Shown here in pieces: positions 1 through 5,954 of a stretch of 10,635 nt of DNA. Source of the stretch: Ruminococcaceae bacterium UBA7075 (GTDB taxonomy: Bacteria; Bacillota; Clostridia; Oscillospirales; Acutalibacteraceae). Each line of letters begins with the position of its first letter. The stretch's first letter is position 1. The stretch spans positions 23,791 through 34,425 of the forward strand of contig DKZL01000076.1 of NCBI GenBank assembly GCA_002493635.1, in the 5' to 3' direction. The notes beneath the pieces were generated by a model, which was not told where the DNA came from, searched no databases, and saw only the letters and a list, made by a program, of their open reading frames with translations. The translations under genes were made by a program, and so were the position numbers.

Positions 1-90
1 GAAAGTCAGAATAAAACAGAAATTATTGATGATAAAAGCACAGTAAACAATGAAGAGATTGAAAAAGGAGAGGAAAATTTGAATGGCTAA
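1..90 (+). CDS. C-terminal tail of a probable phage holin (partial)
   Basis: Frame 1 is open from the first base to the TAA at 88-90 and gives 29 residues, rich in Glu, Asp, Asn and Lys and ending in ENLNG. The stop lies 8 bases inside the endolysin gene that starts at 83, so the two are probably translationally coupled. A charged hydrophilic tail just upstream of an endolysin is typical of phage holins, which form the membrane lesion that lets the lysin reach the wall. No membrane segment is visible in this fragment, so the holin assignment rests on position and tail composition only; another small phage protein is possible. Confidence 0.5.
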   Translation, partial: ESQNKTEIIDDKSTVNNEEIEKGEENLNG

Positions 91-856
91 AAAAATTTAT
101 TTAAGTCCGTCTAACCAGAGAAGCAACTCATATGCGACAGGCGGCACAAACGAAATGGCACAGTGCGACAAGATTGCAGCGGCTACTGCAACGGCACTCA
201 AAAGATGTGGATTTGATGTTAAGGTGGGCAAGTCAGGCGACACCATGCAGAATCGCTGTTCTGAAAGCGACAGCTTTGGTGCAGACATTCATATGCCTAT
301 CCACACCAACGCATACAACGGCAAAGTTACAGGCGGCACACGCATTTTTTGCCTTAACTCAAACGGTAAGGGTGCTTGCGATAAGGTGCTCAAGTATCTC
401 GGTGCAATTTCTCCTGGTACTGCCGACAGCATAAAATATGAAACAGGACTTTATGAAATCAACACGCCGAGAGCGCTCACTGTTTATGTTGAATGCGAAT
501 TTCACGATACAACAACAGGTGCAAACTGGATTATAAACAATGTTCCAAAAATCGCTGAGGCTATCTGCCATGGATTATGTGACCACTTTGGTGTGACTTA
601 TAAAGCGGCAGGTTCATCAGGCAGTTCTTCAGGCGGCACATCGGGTGGTTTTAAAAGCTATATTGTGCGCATAACGGCTGATGACGGAGTAAATATCCGC
701 AAAGGCGCAGGCACAAATTATGCAATCACCGGTGCAATTCCAAAGGGCGGAGCCTATACGATTGTTGATGAAAAAACAGGCACAGGCGCAAGCAAATGGG
801 GCAAGCTAAAGAGCGGTGCAGGCTGGATTGCCCTTGACTATACAGAAAAAATCTGA
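83..856 (+). CDS. Phage endolysin: N-acetylmuramoyl-L-alanine amidase (Amidase_3) with C-terminal SH3 domain
   Basis: This 257-residue protein should cleave the bond between N-acetylmuramic acid and L-alanine in peptidoglycan. Residues 4-172 form an Amidase_3-like domain, residues 177-189 a Gly/Ser linker, and residues 191-256 a bacterial SH3 wall-binding domain containing DGVNIRKGAG and a GWIALDY end. Likely zinc or catalytic residues are E24, H74 (in PIHTNA) and E138 (in VECEF). The usual first zinc ligand, the His of the DPGHGG motif, is not present: the equivalent stretch reads SPSNQ (residues 8-12). No signal peptide is seen, which fits holin-dependent release. A GGAG at 67-70 precedes the ATG. 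The upstream overlap with a probable holin points to a prophage lysis cassette rather than a host autolysin. Base composition is clearly more GC-rich than the following recombinase. Confidence 0.88.
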   Translation: MAKKIYLSPSNQRSNSYATGGTNEMAQCDKIAAATATALKRCGFDVKVGKSGDTMQNRCSESDSFGADIHMPIHTNAYNGKVTGGTRIFCLNSNGKGACDKVLKYLGAISPGTADSIKYETGLYEINTPRALTVYVECEFHDTTTGANWIINNVPKIAEAICHGLCDHFGVTYKAAGSSGSSSGGTSGGFKSYIVRITADDGVNIRKGAGTNYAITGAIPKGGAYTIVDEKTGTGASKWGKLKSGAGWIALDYTEKI

Positions 857-863
857 TAAGCAG

Positions 864-889
864 CCGGTGGGCTGGCAACCGGTGGGCTG
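864..889 (+). repeat. Short tandem repeat (two 11-base copies)
   Basis: CCGGTGGGCTG occurs at 864-874 and again at 879-889, a period of 15. The second copy runs into a small hairpin, CTGCAC at 887-892 pairing with GTGCAG at 899-904 around a 6-base loop. It lies directly after the endolysin stop. No function is evident. Confidence 0.5.
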
Positions 890-970
890 CACCTATTCGT
901 GCAGACAGCACCATATAAAAAGCACACTTCTGTACCCGACTGTTTCCGAGCAAATTTCTATAAAATAATA

Positions 971-1003
971 AAGCGGGCTGTCTTTTATAAGGCAGTCCGT
1001 TTT
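971..1003. terminator. Terminator hairpin after the endolysin, probably bidirectional
   Basis: Bases 971-982 pair with 991-1002 as a 12-bp stem with four G-T wobbles around the 8-base loop TTTTATAA. A short T run (1000-1003) follows on the plus strand; read leftward the stem is followed by a T-rich stretch. It would end the lysis transcript and also stop leftward transcription from the promoter at 1164-1192. Confidence 0.65.
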
Positions 1004-1110
1004 AAAAAGTATGTAAAATGAAAAACAATCGCAAAAAGTGCAAAAATGTCATATAATTATTATAACACAAAAGGCAATAACCTTACATAAAGTAAAATTA
1101 TCACCTGAAA

Positions 1111-1137
1111 TTTCGTGAAATATGCCCTTCAACGAAA
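1111..1137 (+). repeat. Left inverted repeat / recombinase core site (IRL)
   Basis: Bases 1111-1129 read TTTCGTGAAATATGCCCTT and recur as an exact reverse complement at 2504-2522. The site has the shape of a tyrosine-recombinase core: half-site TTTCGTGAA (1111-1119), 8-bp asymmetric spacer ATATGCCC (1120-1127), and opposing half-site TTCAACGAAA (1128-1137), whose complement TTTCGTTGAA nearly matches the first half-site. Confidence 0.75.
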
Positions 1138-1163
1138 CAAAAATATCGTCAAATTCTGTATAT

Positions 1164-1192
1164 ATAATAGCAAAATCAACATTATATGTCAA
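1164..1192 (-). promoter_or_regulatory. Strong outward-facing promoter inside the invertible segment
   Basis: On the minus strand a perfect -35 box TTGACA (1192 down to 1187) is followed by exactly 17 bases and then TATTAT (1169 to 1164), a five-of-six match to the -10 consensus. Transcription would start near 1157 and run left through the left inverted repeat about 30 bases on, then meet the terminator at 971-1003. No gene lies on the minus strand there. Inversion of 1111-2522 would turn this promoter toward the membrane peptide and lipoprotein genes at 2627-4002. Confidence 0.72.
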
Positions 1193-1331
1193 CTTATTTT
1201 TGAGAAATTATCTTAAAATGTATCTTTTTATGCAATTTTATCTCATTATTGCCTTTTAATAGAGGCTTACATGGTCAAATTTATGGTCTATGTGCCTACT
1301 TAAAAGTATTAATTTGAAAGGCAGTGATTAG

Positions 1332-2426
1332 ATGAGAACGCAACGGAATATCTACAAGAGAAAAGACGGTCGATGGGAGGGCAGGTATTTTAAAGAATAT
1401 GATAGCAAAGGAAAAATAAAATACGGTTCTGTCTACGCAAAAACATATTATGAAGTAAAGGTTAAGCTAAACAACATTGTGCCTGATTTTTTGAAAATTC
1501 CTGAAAAGAAAATAGATATAGATTTTAAAGATGTTTGCTATGAGTGGCTCGAAAATAAAAAGAGAAATATTAAGCAATCATCTTATGCAAAATATAGCTT
1601 TGAAATTGAAAGATATATTATTCCTCAGTTTAGAAAATGCAAGCTATATGAAATAGATAAGAACTCACTTTGTGATTTGATTACAAGCAATCGACAGCTT
1701 TCACAAAAAACACTTAAACATATATCCATTATATTTAAATCAATAGTAGGGTATATAAATGAAAAATATGATTCTAATATAGAATTAAAAGATTATCAGT
1801 TTATAAGTATATCTGATAAAAAATATAGTGTTTTATCAGTATCAGAACAGGAAAAGTTAGAAAAATACTTGCTTAAACAAATCGACTTACCAAAATTGGG
1901 TGTATATTTATGCCTATATACAGGACTTCGTATAGGTGAACTTTGTGCTTTGAAATGGTCTGATATAGATTTAGAAAACGGTATATTAACAGTAAACAAG
2001 ACAATGCAGAGAATACAAAATATAGATAATAACAGCTATACAAAAACTAAAATAATAATAGAAGTACCGAAGTCAGATACTTCAATTAGAGATATACCTT
2101 TGCCTAAACATATTATAAATCTATTAAAGAAATATAAATCTATAAATAGAAATAACACATATTTCTTGACAGGAAATATGAATTATATTGAACCGAGAAC
2201 ACTGCAAAACAAATTCAAGAAATATCTTGAAAAATCAGGAGTTGAAAATATAAACTTCCACGCATTAAGACACACATTTGCCACAAGAGCTATTGAAAGT
2301 GGAATGGATGTAAAAAGTGTAAGCGAGATATTGGGACATTCAACCGTTAAAATGACACTTGAAAAATATGTGCATATTACAATGGAGCAAAAGCGAAAAC
2401 AAATTAATAAACTAAAGCCTTTTTGA
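1332..2426 (+). CDS. Tyrosine recombinase (integrase family), probable DNA invertase
   Basis: A full-length 364-residue tyrosine recombinase. Residues 5-46 (NIYKRKDGRWEGRY onward) resemble the small N-terminal arm-type DNA-binding domain of phage and transposon integrases. Residues 64-143 form the helical core-binding domain, and residues 165-364 the catalytic domain. The catalytic set is complete: R200 (TGLRIGEL), K247 (VPKSDTSIRDIPL), H310 and R313 (HALRHTFATR), H336 (LGH) and nucleophile Y346 (LEKYVHI). AAAGG at 1317-1321 serves the ATG at 1332. The gene is much more AT-rich than its flanks. It lies wholly between inverted 19-bp core-like sites, so I infer that it inverts its own segment. 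A prophage integrase beside the lysis genes is the main alternative, but that does not explain the second, inverted site. Confidence 0.93.
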   Translation: MRTQRNIYKRKDGRWEGRYFKEYDSKGKIKYGSVYAKTYYEVKVKLNNIVPDFLKIPEKKIDIDFKDVCYEWLENKKRNIKQSSYAKYSFEIERYIIPQFRKCKLYEIDKNSLCDLITSNRQLSQKTLKHISIIFKSIVGYINEKYDSNIELKDYQFISISDKKYSVLSVSEQEKLEKYLLKQIDLPKLGVYLCLYTGLRIGELCALKWSDIDLENGILTVNKTMQRIQNIDNNSYTKTKIIIEVPKSDTSIRDIPLPKHIINLLKKYKSINRNNTYFLTGNMNYIEPRTLQNKFKKYLEKSGVENINFHALRHTFATRAIESGMDVKSVSEILGHSTVKMTLEKYVHITMEQKRKQINKLKPF

Positions 2427-2452
2427 AAATTAAAGTGGTCAAAAAAACAGTC

Positions 2453-2500
2453 AAACTGCTGTAAACACCAGTAATAATGGGAGTTTACAGCAGTTTTTCT
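2453..2500 (+). terminator. Recombinase terminator, just inside the right inverted repeat
   Basis: A perfect 14-bp stem, AAACTGCTGTAAAC (2453-2466) with GTTTACAGCAGTTT (2483-2496), is followed by a T-rich run at 2494-2501. The 16-base loop can add three more pairs (2468-2470 with 2478-2480). It would stop recombinase transcripts before the lipoprotein genes. It ends within the inner half-site of the right recombination site. Confidence 0.88.
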
Positions 2501-2522
2501 TGTAAGGGCATATTTCACGAAA
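2496..2522 (-). repeat. Right inverted repeat / recombinase core site (IRR)
   Basis: Bases 2504-2522 (AAGGGCATATTTCACGAAA) are the exact reverse complement of 1111-1129. Read on the minus strand the site is half-site TTTCGTGAA, spacer ATATGCCC, then TTACAAGAAA (2505-2496). That inner half-site is more diverged than its left counterpart. The identical asymmetric spacer in opposite orientation is what would make recombination an inversion. Confidence 0.75.
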
Positions 2523-2571
2523 GTTAATGTTTCAAATTTATTATTGCCTATGATAACAGTTTTTGCAGTAG

Positions 2572-2602
2572 TTGTAAAGACTATTCGCAGAAATGTTATA
2601 AA
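2572..2602 (+). promoter_or_regulatory. Weak possible local promoter for the lipoprotein unit
   Basis: TTGTAA (2572-2577) and TATAAA (2597-2602) are separated by 19 bases, longer than optimal. This is the only candidate I see between the right inverted repeat and the gene at 2627. It may give basal expression in the present orientation or may be chance in AT-rich DNA. Confidence 0.25.
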
Positions 2603-2626
2603 AAATCAAAATTAGGGGATGACATA

Positions 2627-2719
2627 ATGAATCAGAATAAAAGAAAAACATCGTTTGTGGTAATAGGCATAATATTAATTATAGTTGGAATTATTATGGG
2701 AGGAGTAATTATAAAATGA
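2627..2719 (+). CDS. Small single-span membrane peptide, coupled to the lipoprotein
   Basis: A 30-residue peptide begins MNQNKRKTS and continues as one hydrophobic span, about residues 10-29, rich in Ile, Val and Gly. The positively charged N-terminus predicts a cytoplasmic N-end. AGGGG at about 2614-2618 lies a suitable 8 bases before the ATG. Its TGA (2717-2719) overlaps the lipoprotein ATG (2716-2718) in an ATGA junction, the strongest sign that it is translated: stop and start appear coupled. The lipoprotein ribosome site (GGGAGGAG, about 2698-2705) lies inside its coding sequence. I do not recognise a family. It could be a membrane partner of the lipoprotein or mainly a leader peptide for coupling. 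Confidence 0.62.
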   Translation: MNQNKRKTSFVVIGIILIIVGIIMGGVIIK

Positions 2720-4002
2720 AAAAATACATATCAATTTTGCTGTTAATTCTAATGTTTTTTTCTTTAACGGCTTGCGAAAGTAAAAAAATCGAACCTGATA
2801 ACACAATTAATACTGCTGAAGAAACTTCTAAAATACAACAAATAGTTGAAACAAAAGAGAGTAGTTCAAATGATAAAACAGAATTTGAACTTACTGATAA
2901 AAGCTATGATGATTTGACTTTGGATGAAAAAGAACAGTTAAAATATTATAATGATGGTTATACATTTATTGCGAATTTCTGGAATAATATGTGGTATGTA
3001 TATAAATATGGTGAACTTTTCAAAGTAATTGATACAACTAATTTAAGAGATGAGTTGCCTGAGCTGTATGAAGAAAATATAAATTTTGATAATTATCTTG
3101 TTATCGATAATTGTTTATATTTTTTTGTAAGAAAGACTAATGATGTTTTTAAAATTGATTTTGACATATTAAAAGTGGAGAAATATATAAGTGGAGAAGA
3201 GTTTAAAGATTATACTACAGTTGATAATTGTGTAATGCTTAAACATAATAAAAACTTGTTTTTTGTATTAACATGTGCTGAATGGAACAATATTATAGAA
3301 ATAGATACAACAAAAGATACACCTACGCTTGATTATAAAGGAAAAGGTGATAATTTAGTTAAGCCTGGTGATGTTTTTGAAAAATTTGAATTTATACCGA
3401 TAGATTCAAATAACTACAGAGTTACAGAGGCAATAAATAATATTAGCTATAATTATTCCCTTGAAAATTATATGATTACAGAAAAATGTGAGTTCCCTAA
3501 TATAGGATATGATGAAGATAATTGGCAAGATTATCTTCATGAAAAAACAATCGGATACTTTTATAGAGAGGGCAAGGATTATAATTATTCGTTTATTAGC
3601 AAAACCAGAGAAAATGAATTGAATGGTAAAGAAGAACATTCGTCTGAGATATTAAAAGCCGACTCAAAAAAAAATAAAAGTATATTAGCAGAAAAGTTAC
3701 CGTTTTTTAACTTTGAAGATACATACACAGATACAACGATAAAAAGGCTTAGTTGTTCAAAGCTGTCAAATGAATGGTTGTATTTTGTAGCTGATTATCA
3801 AAGAGGAAATAATAATTTAATATATTTTTTTGACGACAATCTTCTTTGTGATACAAGTTCTTTAAATTATACTATAGAATATGTCGATTTATGGAATGTT
3901 TATTATATGGATTCAAAAGAAGAAAATTATATATTATATTATTATATTCAGGCAAAGCCAATAAATGACTTTAAATCATCAATTTATATGGGAGAAGAAT
4001 AA
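2716..4002 (+). CDS. Lipoprotein of unknown function, candidate phase-variable surface protein
   Basis: A 428-residue protein with a typical lipoprotein signal: MKK, a hydrophobic stretch of residues 4-17, and lipobox LTAC with the lipidated Cys at residue 20. Residues 21-80 are a polar, Ser/Thr/Glu-rich tether. The rest has recurring aromatic, strand-like segments (for example WYVYKYGELFKV, CLYFFVRKTNDVFKI, WLYFVADYQ, NLIYFFDD), suggesting repeated beta blades as in propeller-type extracellular proteins; I do not recognise a specific family. Codon use is strongly AT-biased, like the recombinase and unlike the ABC genes downstream, which suggests acquisition with the switch. It overlaps the 30-residue membrane peptide by 4 bases and ends at a strong terminator. 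Expression may depend on the orientation of the upstream invertible segment (inferred). Confidence 0.8.
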   Translation: MKKYISILLLILMFFSLTACESKKIEPDNTINTAEETSKIQQIVETKESSSNDKTEFELTDKSYDDLTLDEKEQLKYYNDGYTFIANFWNNMWYVYKYGELFKVIDTTNLRDELPELYEENINFDNYLVIDNCLYFFVRKTNDVFKIDFDILKVEKYISGEEFKDYTTVDNCVMLKHNKNLFFVLTCAEWNNIIEIDTTKDTPTLDYKGKGDNLVKPGDVFEKFEFIPIDSNNYRVTEAINNISYNYSLENYMITEKCEFPNIGYDEDNWQDYLHEKTIGYFYREGKDYNYSFISKTRENELNGKEEHSSEILKADSKKNKSILAEKLPFFNFEDTYTDTTIKRLSCSKLSNEWLYFVADYQRGNNNLIYFFDDNLLCDTSSLNYTIEYVDLWNVYYMDSKEENYILYYYIQAKPINDFKSSIYMGEE

Positions 4003-4015
4003 TAAATTTATTATT

Positions 4016-4051
4016 AAAAGCTGGCAGAATTTTTCGTTCTGTCAGCTTTTT
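4016..4051. terminator. Bidirectional terminator between lipoprotein and ABC permease
   Basis: A 14-bp stem, 4016-4029 with 4037-4050 (one G-T wobble), has a 7-base loop. A T run follows on the plus strand, and the A run at its left foot becomes a T run on the minus strand. It lies between convergent genes and should serve both. Confidence 0.85.
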
Positions 4052-4066
4052 GATATAATATAAAAC

Positions 4067-4990
4067 TTATTTATTTTTACTTGTAAATCTGTAAAGAGCA
4101 AGGTTTATAATAAGGAAAACTGCTATTGCTATGAGTGAATACATCAGCATAAAGCCAAAGTCAACTTCGTTGCTGAAAATATTCATCTTTACGGAAAATA
4201 TCTGATACATAGCTTTTGCAAATTCGCCGTTGTCAATTCCGTTAAGCACATCGTTTGCGTGGTCAATGGTCGGAGTGATAAGCACATATTTCATCATTCC
4301 TGCAATCTGAGAGGCAGGAACAAGGTTTACACCCGTCTGAATGGATTCGCTGAACTGCGAAACAGGAATATAAGCACCTGTTATAAATCCGATTGCGGCT
4401 GAAACAAGCACGCCGAATGAGCCTTGAGTTGATGACTTTTTAAAGAATGACGCAAACACCATAAGCACCAGTGTTGCAGAGATTGAGCCAAGTGCAACAA
4501 GTCCGTAAATTTTCAGAAAATCAAGCAGAGTATAGGTGATTTCACTGCCGATGCAGAGGAAGATAAATCCTGCTGTTGTCAGCACGGCAGATACTAAAAA
4601 TGTGTTTACAACTGCACCCGAAAAATATGAGAGCACTACCGTGTGACCTTTTACGGGAGATGCACCATAGTCAAAGTTTATTTTTCTTTCTCTGTCATAT
4701 ACCATAACAGACAGTGAGTTGAGTGCAACCGTAACAACAGATGTGCCGATTACTCCTGCCATAAGATAGCTGTTTACAATTGCATTTATATCGTTATCCG
4801 AGAGCAAATCTCTAAGCTCGCCAAGCTGTGCGATAATGCTGTCTGTATAGTTGTTTTTGAGGAACAAAAGGAACAGACCTAAAATTATTATCTGCGCCAT
4901 AAGCGACATTATGATTGATGTTTTATCTTTTAAGTACACTCTTATATTTCTTAGTGTAATACCTTTGTATGCGTTTATTGTTTTTGTCAT
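4067..4990 (-). CDS. ABC-2 type transporter permease
   Basis: This is the membrane half of an ABC exporter, 307 residues from the preferred ATG. Predicted spans lie at about residues 25-45, 74-97, 119-147, 160-183, 192-211 and 279-301: six in all, as in ABC-2 permeases. The N-terminus (NIRVYLKDKTS) and the GAYIPVSQF stretch followed by NLVPASQ are characteristic of that family. The ATG at 4990 lies one base after the ATPase stop, giving tight coupling; a TTG at 5002 would add four residues and overlap the ATPase, but fits the ribosome site less well. With the ATPase it should form a complex exporting a lipid, peptide or drug-like substrate. Substrate is unknown. It is the last gene of the LytTR cluster. 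Confidence 0.9.
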   Translation of the reverse strand: MTKTINAYKGITLRNIRVYLKDKTSIIMSLMAQIIILGLFLLFLKNNYTDSIIAQLGELRDLLSDNDINAIVNSYLMAGVIGTSVVTVALNSLSVMVYDRERKINFDYGASPVKGHTVVLSYFSGAVVNTFLVSAVLTTAGFIFLCIGSEITYTLLDFLKIYGLVALGSISATLVLMVFASFFKKSSTQGSFGVLVSAAIGFITGAYIPVSQFSESIQTGVNLVPASQIAGMMKYVLITPTIDHANDVLNGIDNGEFAKAMYQIFSVKMNIFSNEVDFGFMLMYSLIAIAVFLIINLALYRFTSKNK

Positions 4991-4991
4991 T

Positions 4992-5900
4992 TTATTCACC
5001 AAGCCTTTTACCTGTTATTTTTAGAAATACGCTGTCCATATCGCCCTTGATTACCTCGTAATCTTCGATTTTAAACTTATTAATTAGCTCGGTAGCCTCA
5101 GTGCTTTTTTCAATTTTAATGTGGTATGCGGAGTTGAAATATTCAAAATTCAACTTGCTTTCAGCAAGCATATTTTCTGTGCTTTCGCCCTGCTCTGTGT
5201 ACCATATCAGACTGTTCTGAGCGTAGGTGTTTTTAAGATTATTCGGAGTTCCGTTTGCCGAAATCTGTCCGTTGTCAATAATTACTACATTGTCGCAGTC
5301 GGTGGTTTCTTCCATATAGTGAGTGGTCAGAAATACGGTAAGTCCCTTTTCTTTTCTCAGCTTATGAATAATGTTCCACACCTGCACTCTTGTCTGCGGG
5401 TCAAGTCCTGTTGTCGGCTCGTCAAGAAAAAGAATTTTCGGTTCGTTAATCAGTGCTCGTGCAATGTCTACTCGTCTTTTTTGGCCGCCACTCAGCTTGC
5501 CATAGCGCCTGTTCATAATTTCATCAAGATTGAATATTTCAGTAAGGTAATTTACTCTCTCTCTAATCTGCTTTTTTGATAGTCCGTAATATGACGCCCT
5601 TGAAACAAGGTTTTCTCTGACAGTAAGCTGAATATCAAGTACCGAATTCTGAAATACAATTCCGATTAAGTCCTTGATTTTGTCCTTCTGCCTGTCAAGG
5701 TCAAAGCCGCCGATTTTTACATTGCCCGAAGTTTTTTCAAGCACTGTGCAAAGAATGTTAATGGTTGTAGATTTGCCTGCGCCGTTAATGCCGAGAAAAG
5801 CGAAAAATTCGCCCTCGTTTACACTAAAGCTGATGTCATTAACAGCTTTGACATTCTTATAATTTTTTGATAGGTGCGAAACCTCAATAATTTTACTCAT
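4992..5900 (-). CDS. ABC transporter ATP-binding protein
   Basis: The 302-residue ATPase partner of the downstream permease. Visible motifs are Walker A GINGAGKST (37-45), Q-loop Q84, signature LSGGQ (136-140), Walker B ILFLDEP (156-162) with catalytic E161, and H-loop H194. Residues after about 225 form the accessory C-terminal region common in DrrA/CcmA-like exporter ATPases. The frame stays open upstream to 5969, but the ATG at 5900 is chosen because a perfect AGGAGG (5909-5914) sits 8 bases ahead and the family's usual start (MSKIIEVSHLSKNY) begins there. It is separated from DUF3021 by 138 bases holding a possible attenuator and its own promoter. Confidence 0.93.
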   Translation of the reverse strand: MSKIIEVSHLSKNYKNVKAVNDISFSVNEGEFFAFLGINGAGKSTTINILCTVLEKTSGNVKIGGFDLDRQKDKIKDLIGIVFQNSVLDIQLTVRENLVSRASYYGLSKKQIRERVNYLTEIFNLDEIMNRRYGKLSGGQKRRVDIARALINEPKILFLDEPTTGLDPQTRVQVWNIIHKLRKEKGLTVFLTTHYMEETTDCDNVVIIDNGQISANGTPNNLKNTYAQNSLIWYTEQGESTENMLAESKLNFEYFNSAYHIKIEKSTEATELINKFKIEDYEVIKGDMDSVFLKITGKRLGE

Positions 5901-5925
5901 ATGTCTTTCCTCCTGTCGTGAATTC

Positions 5926-5934
5926 ATCATAGCA
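5926..5934 (-). promoter_or_regulatory. Extended -10 promoter of the ABC transporter genes
   Basis: On the minus strand TGC (5934-5932) is followed by TATGAT (5931-5926), an extended -10 with five of six consensus bases. At 17-base spacing the -35 position is TTTTAT, a poor match. The start near 5919 would leave a leader of about 19 bases containing the ribosome site. Poor -35 plus extended -10 fits activator control, perhaps by the LytTR protein. Confidence 0.5.
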
Positions 5935-5954
5935 CACCCTAAAACATAATAAAA

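Larger units (their letters stand above)
857..1331. other. Gene-free interval between endolysin and recombinase
   Basis: This 475-base interval has no convincing gene on either strand. It holds the short repeat and hairpin after the lysin, a terminator hairpin (971-1003), the left inverted-repeat recombination site (1111-1137), a strong minus-strand promoter (1164-1192), and a 12-base inverted pair (AAAAGGCAATAA at 1069-1080, TTATTGCCTTTT at 1246-1257). From about 1003 onward it is very AT-rich. No recognisable plus-strand promoter for the recombinase was found. Confidence 0.7.
1111..2522. mobile_element. Putative invertible DNA segment carrying its own tyrosine recombinase
   Basis: The segment is bounded by perfect 19-bp inverted repeats (1111-1129 and 2504-2522). 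Inside are an outward-facing sigma-A-type promoter next to the left repeat, the recombinase gene, and a strong terminator next to the right repeat. An inverted pair of recombination sites predicts inversion, not excision. Enteric Hin is the known precedent for a recombinase gene lying inside the segment it inverts, though Hin is a serine recombinase. Fim-type switches are the precedent for a tyrosine recombinase moving a promoter. The inversion itself is inferred; only one orientation is visible here. Confidence 0.65.

Noticed and set aside
726..953. 75-codon minus-strand frame opposite the lysin end, in line with the leftward promoter
   Set aside because: Starts beyond and reads through the terminator-side region and the lysin in antisense, with no ribosome site; low-complexity Leu/Arg/His content typical of an antisense shadow.
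1163..1168. Plus-strand TATAAT as a promoter for the recombinase
   Set aside because: No -35-like sequence at 16-18 bases upstream (reads AAAATA). The hexamer is largely the complement of the minus-strand -10.
1111..2522. Insertion sequence with terminal inverted repeats
   Set aside because: The enzyme is a tyrosine recombinase, not a DDE transposase. The repeats have internal half-sites and spacer of a crossover site, and no flanking target duplication is seen.
2550..2615. 21-codon reading frame with a hydrophobic start (MITVFAVVVKTIRRN)
   Set aside because: No ribosome site ahead of it and no overlap with a neighbour. The frame is open on both sides of the right inverted repeat only by chance of length, so it is not called.
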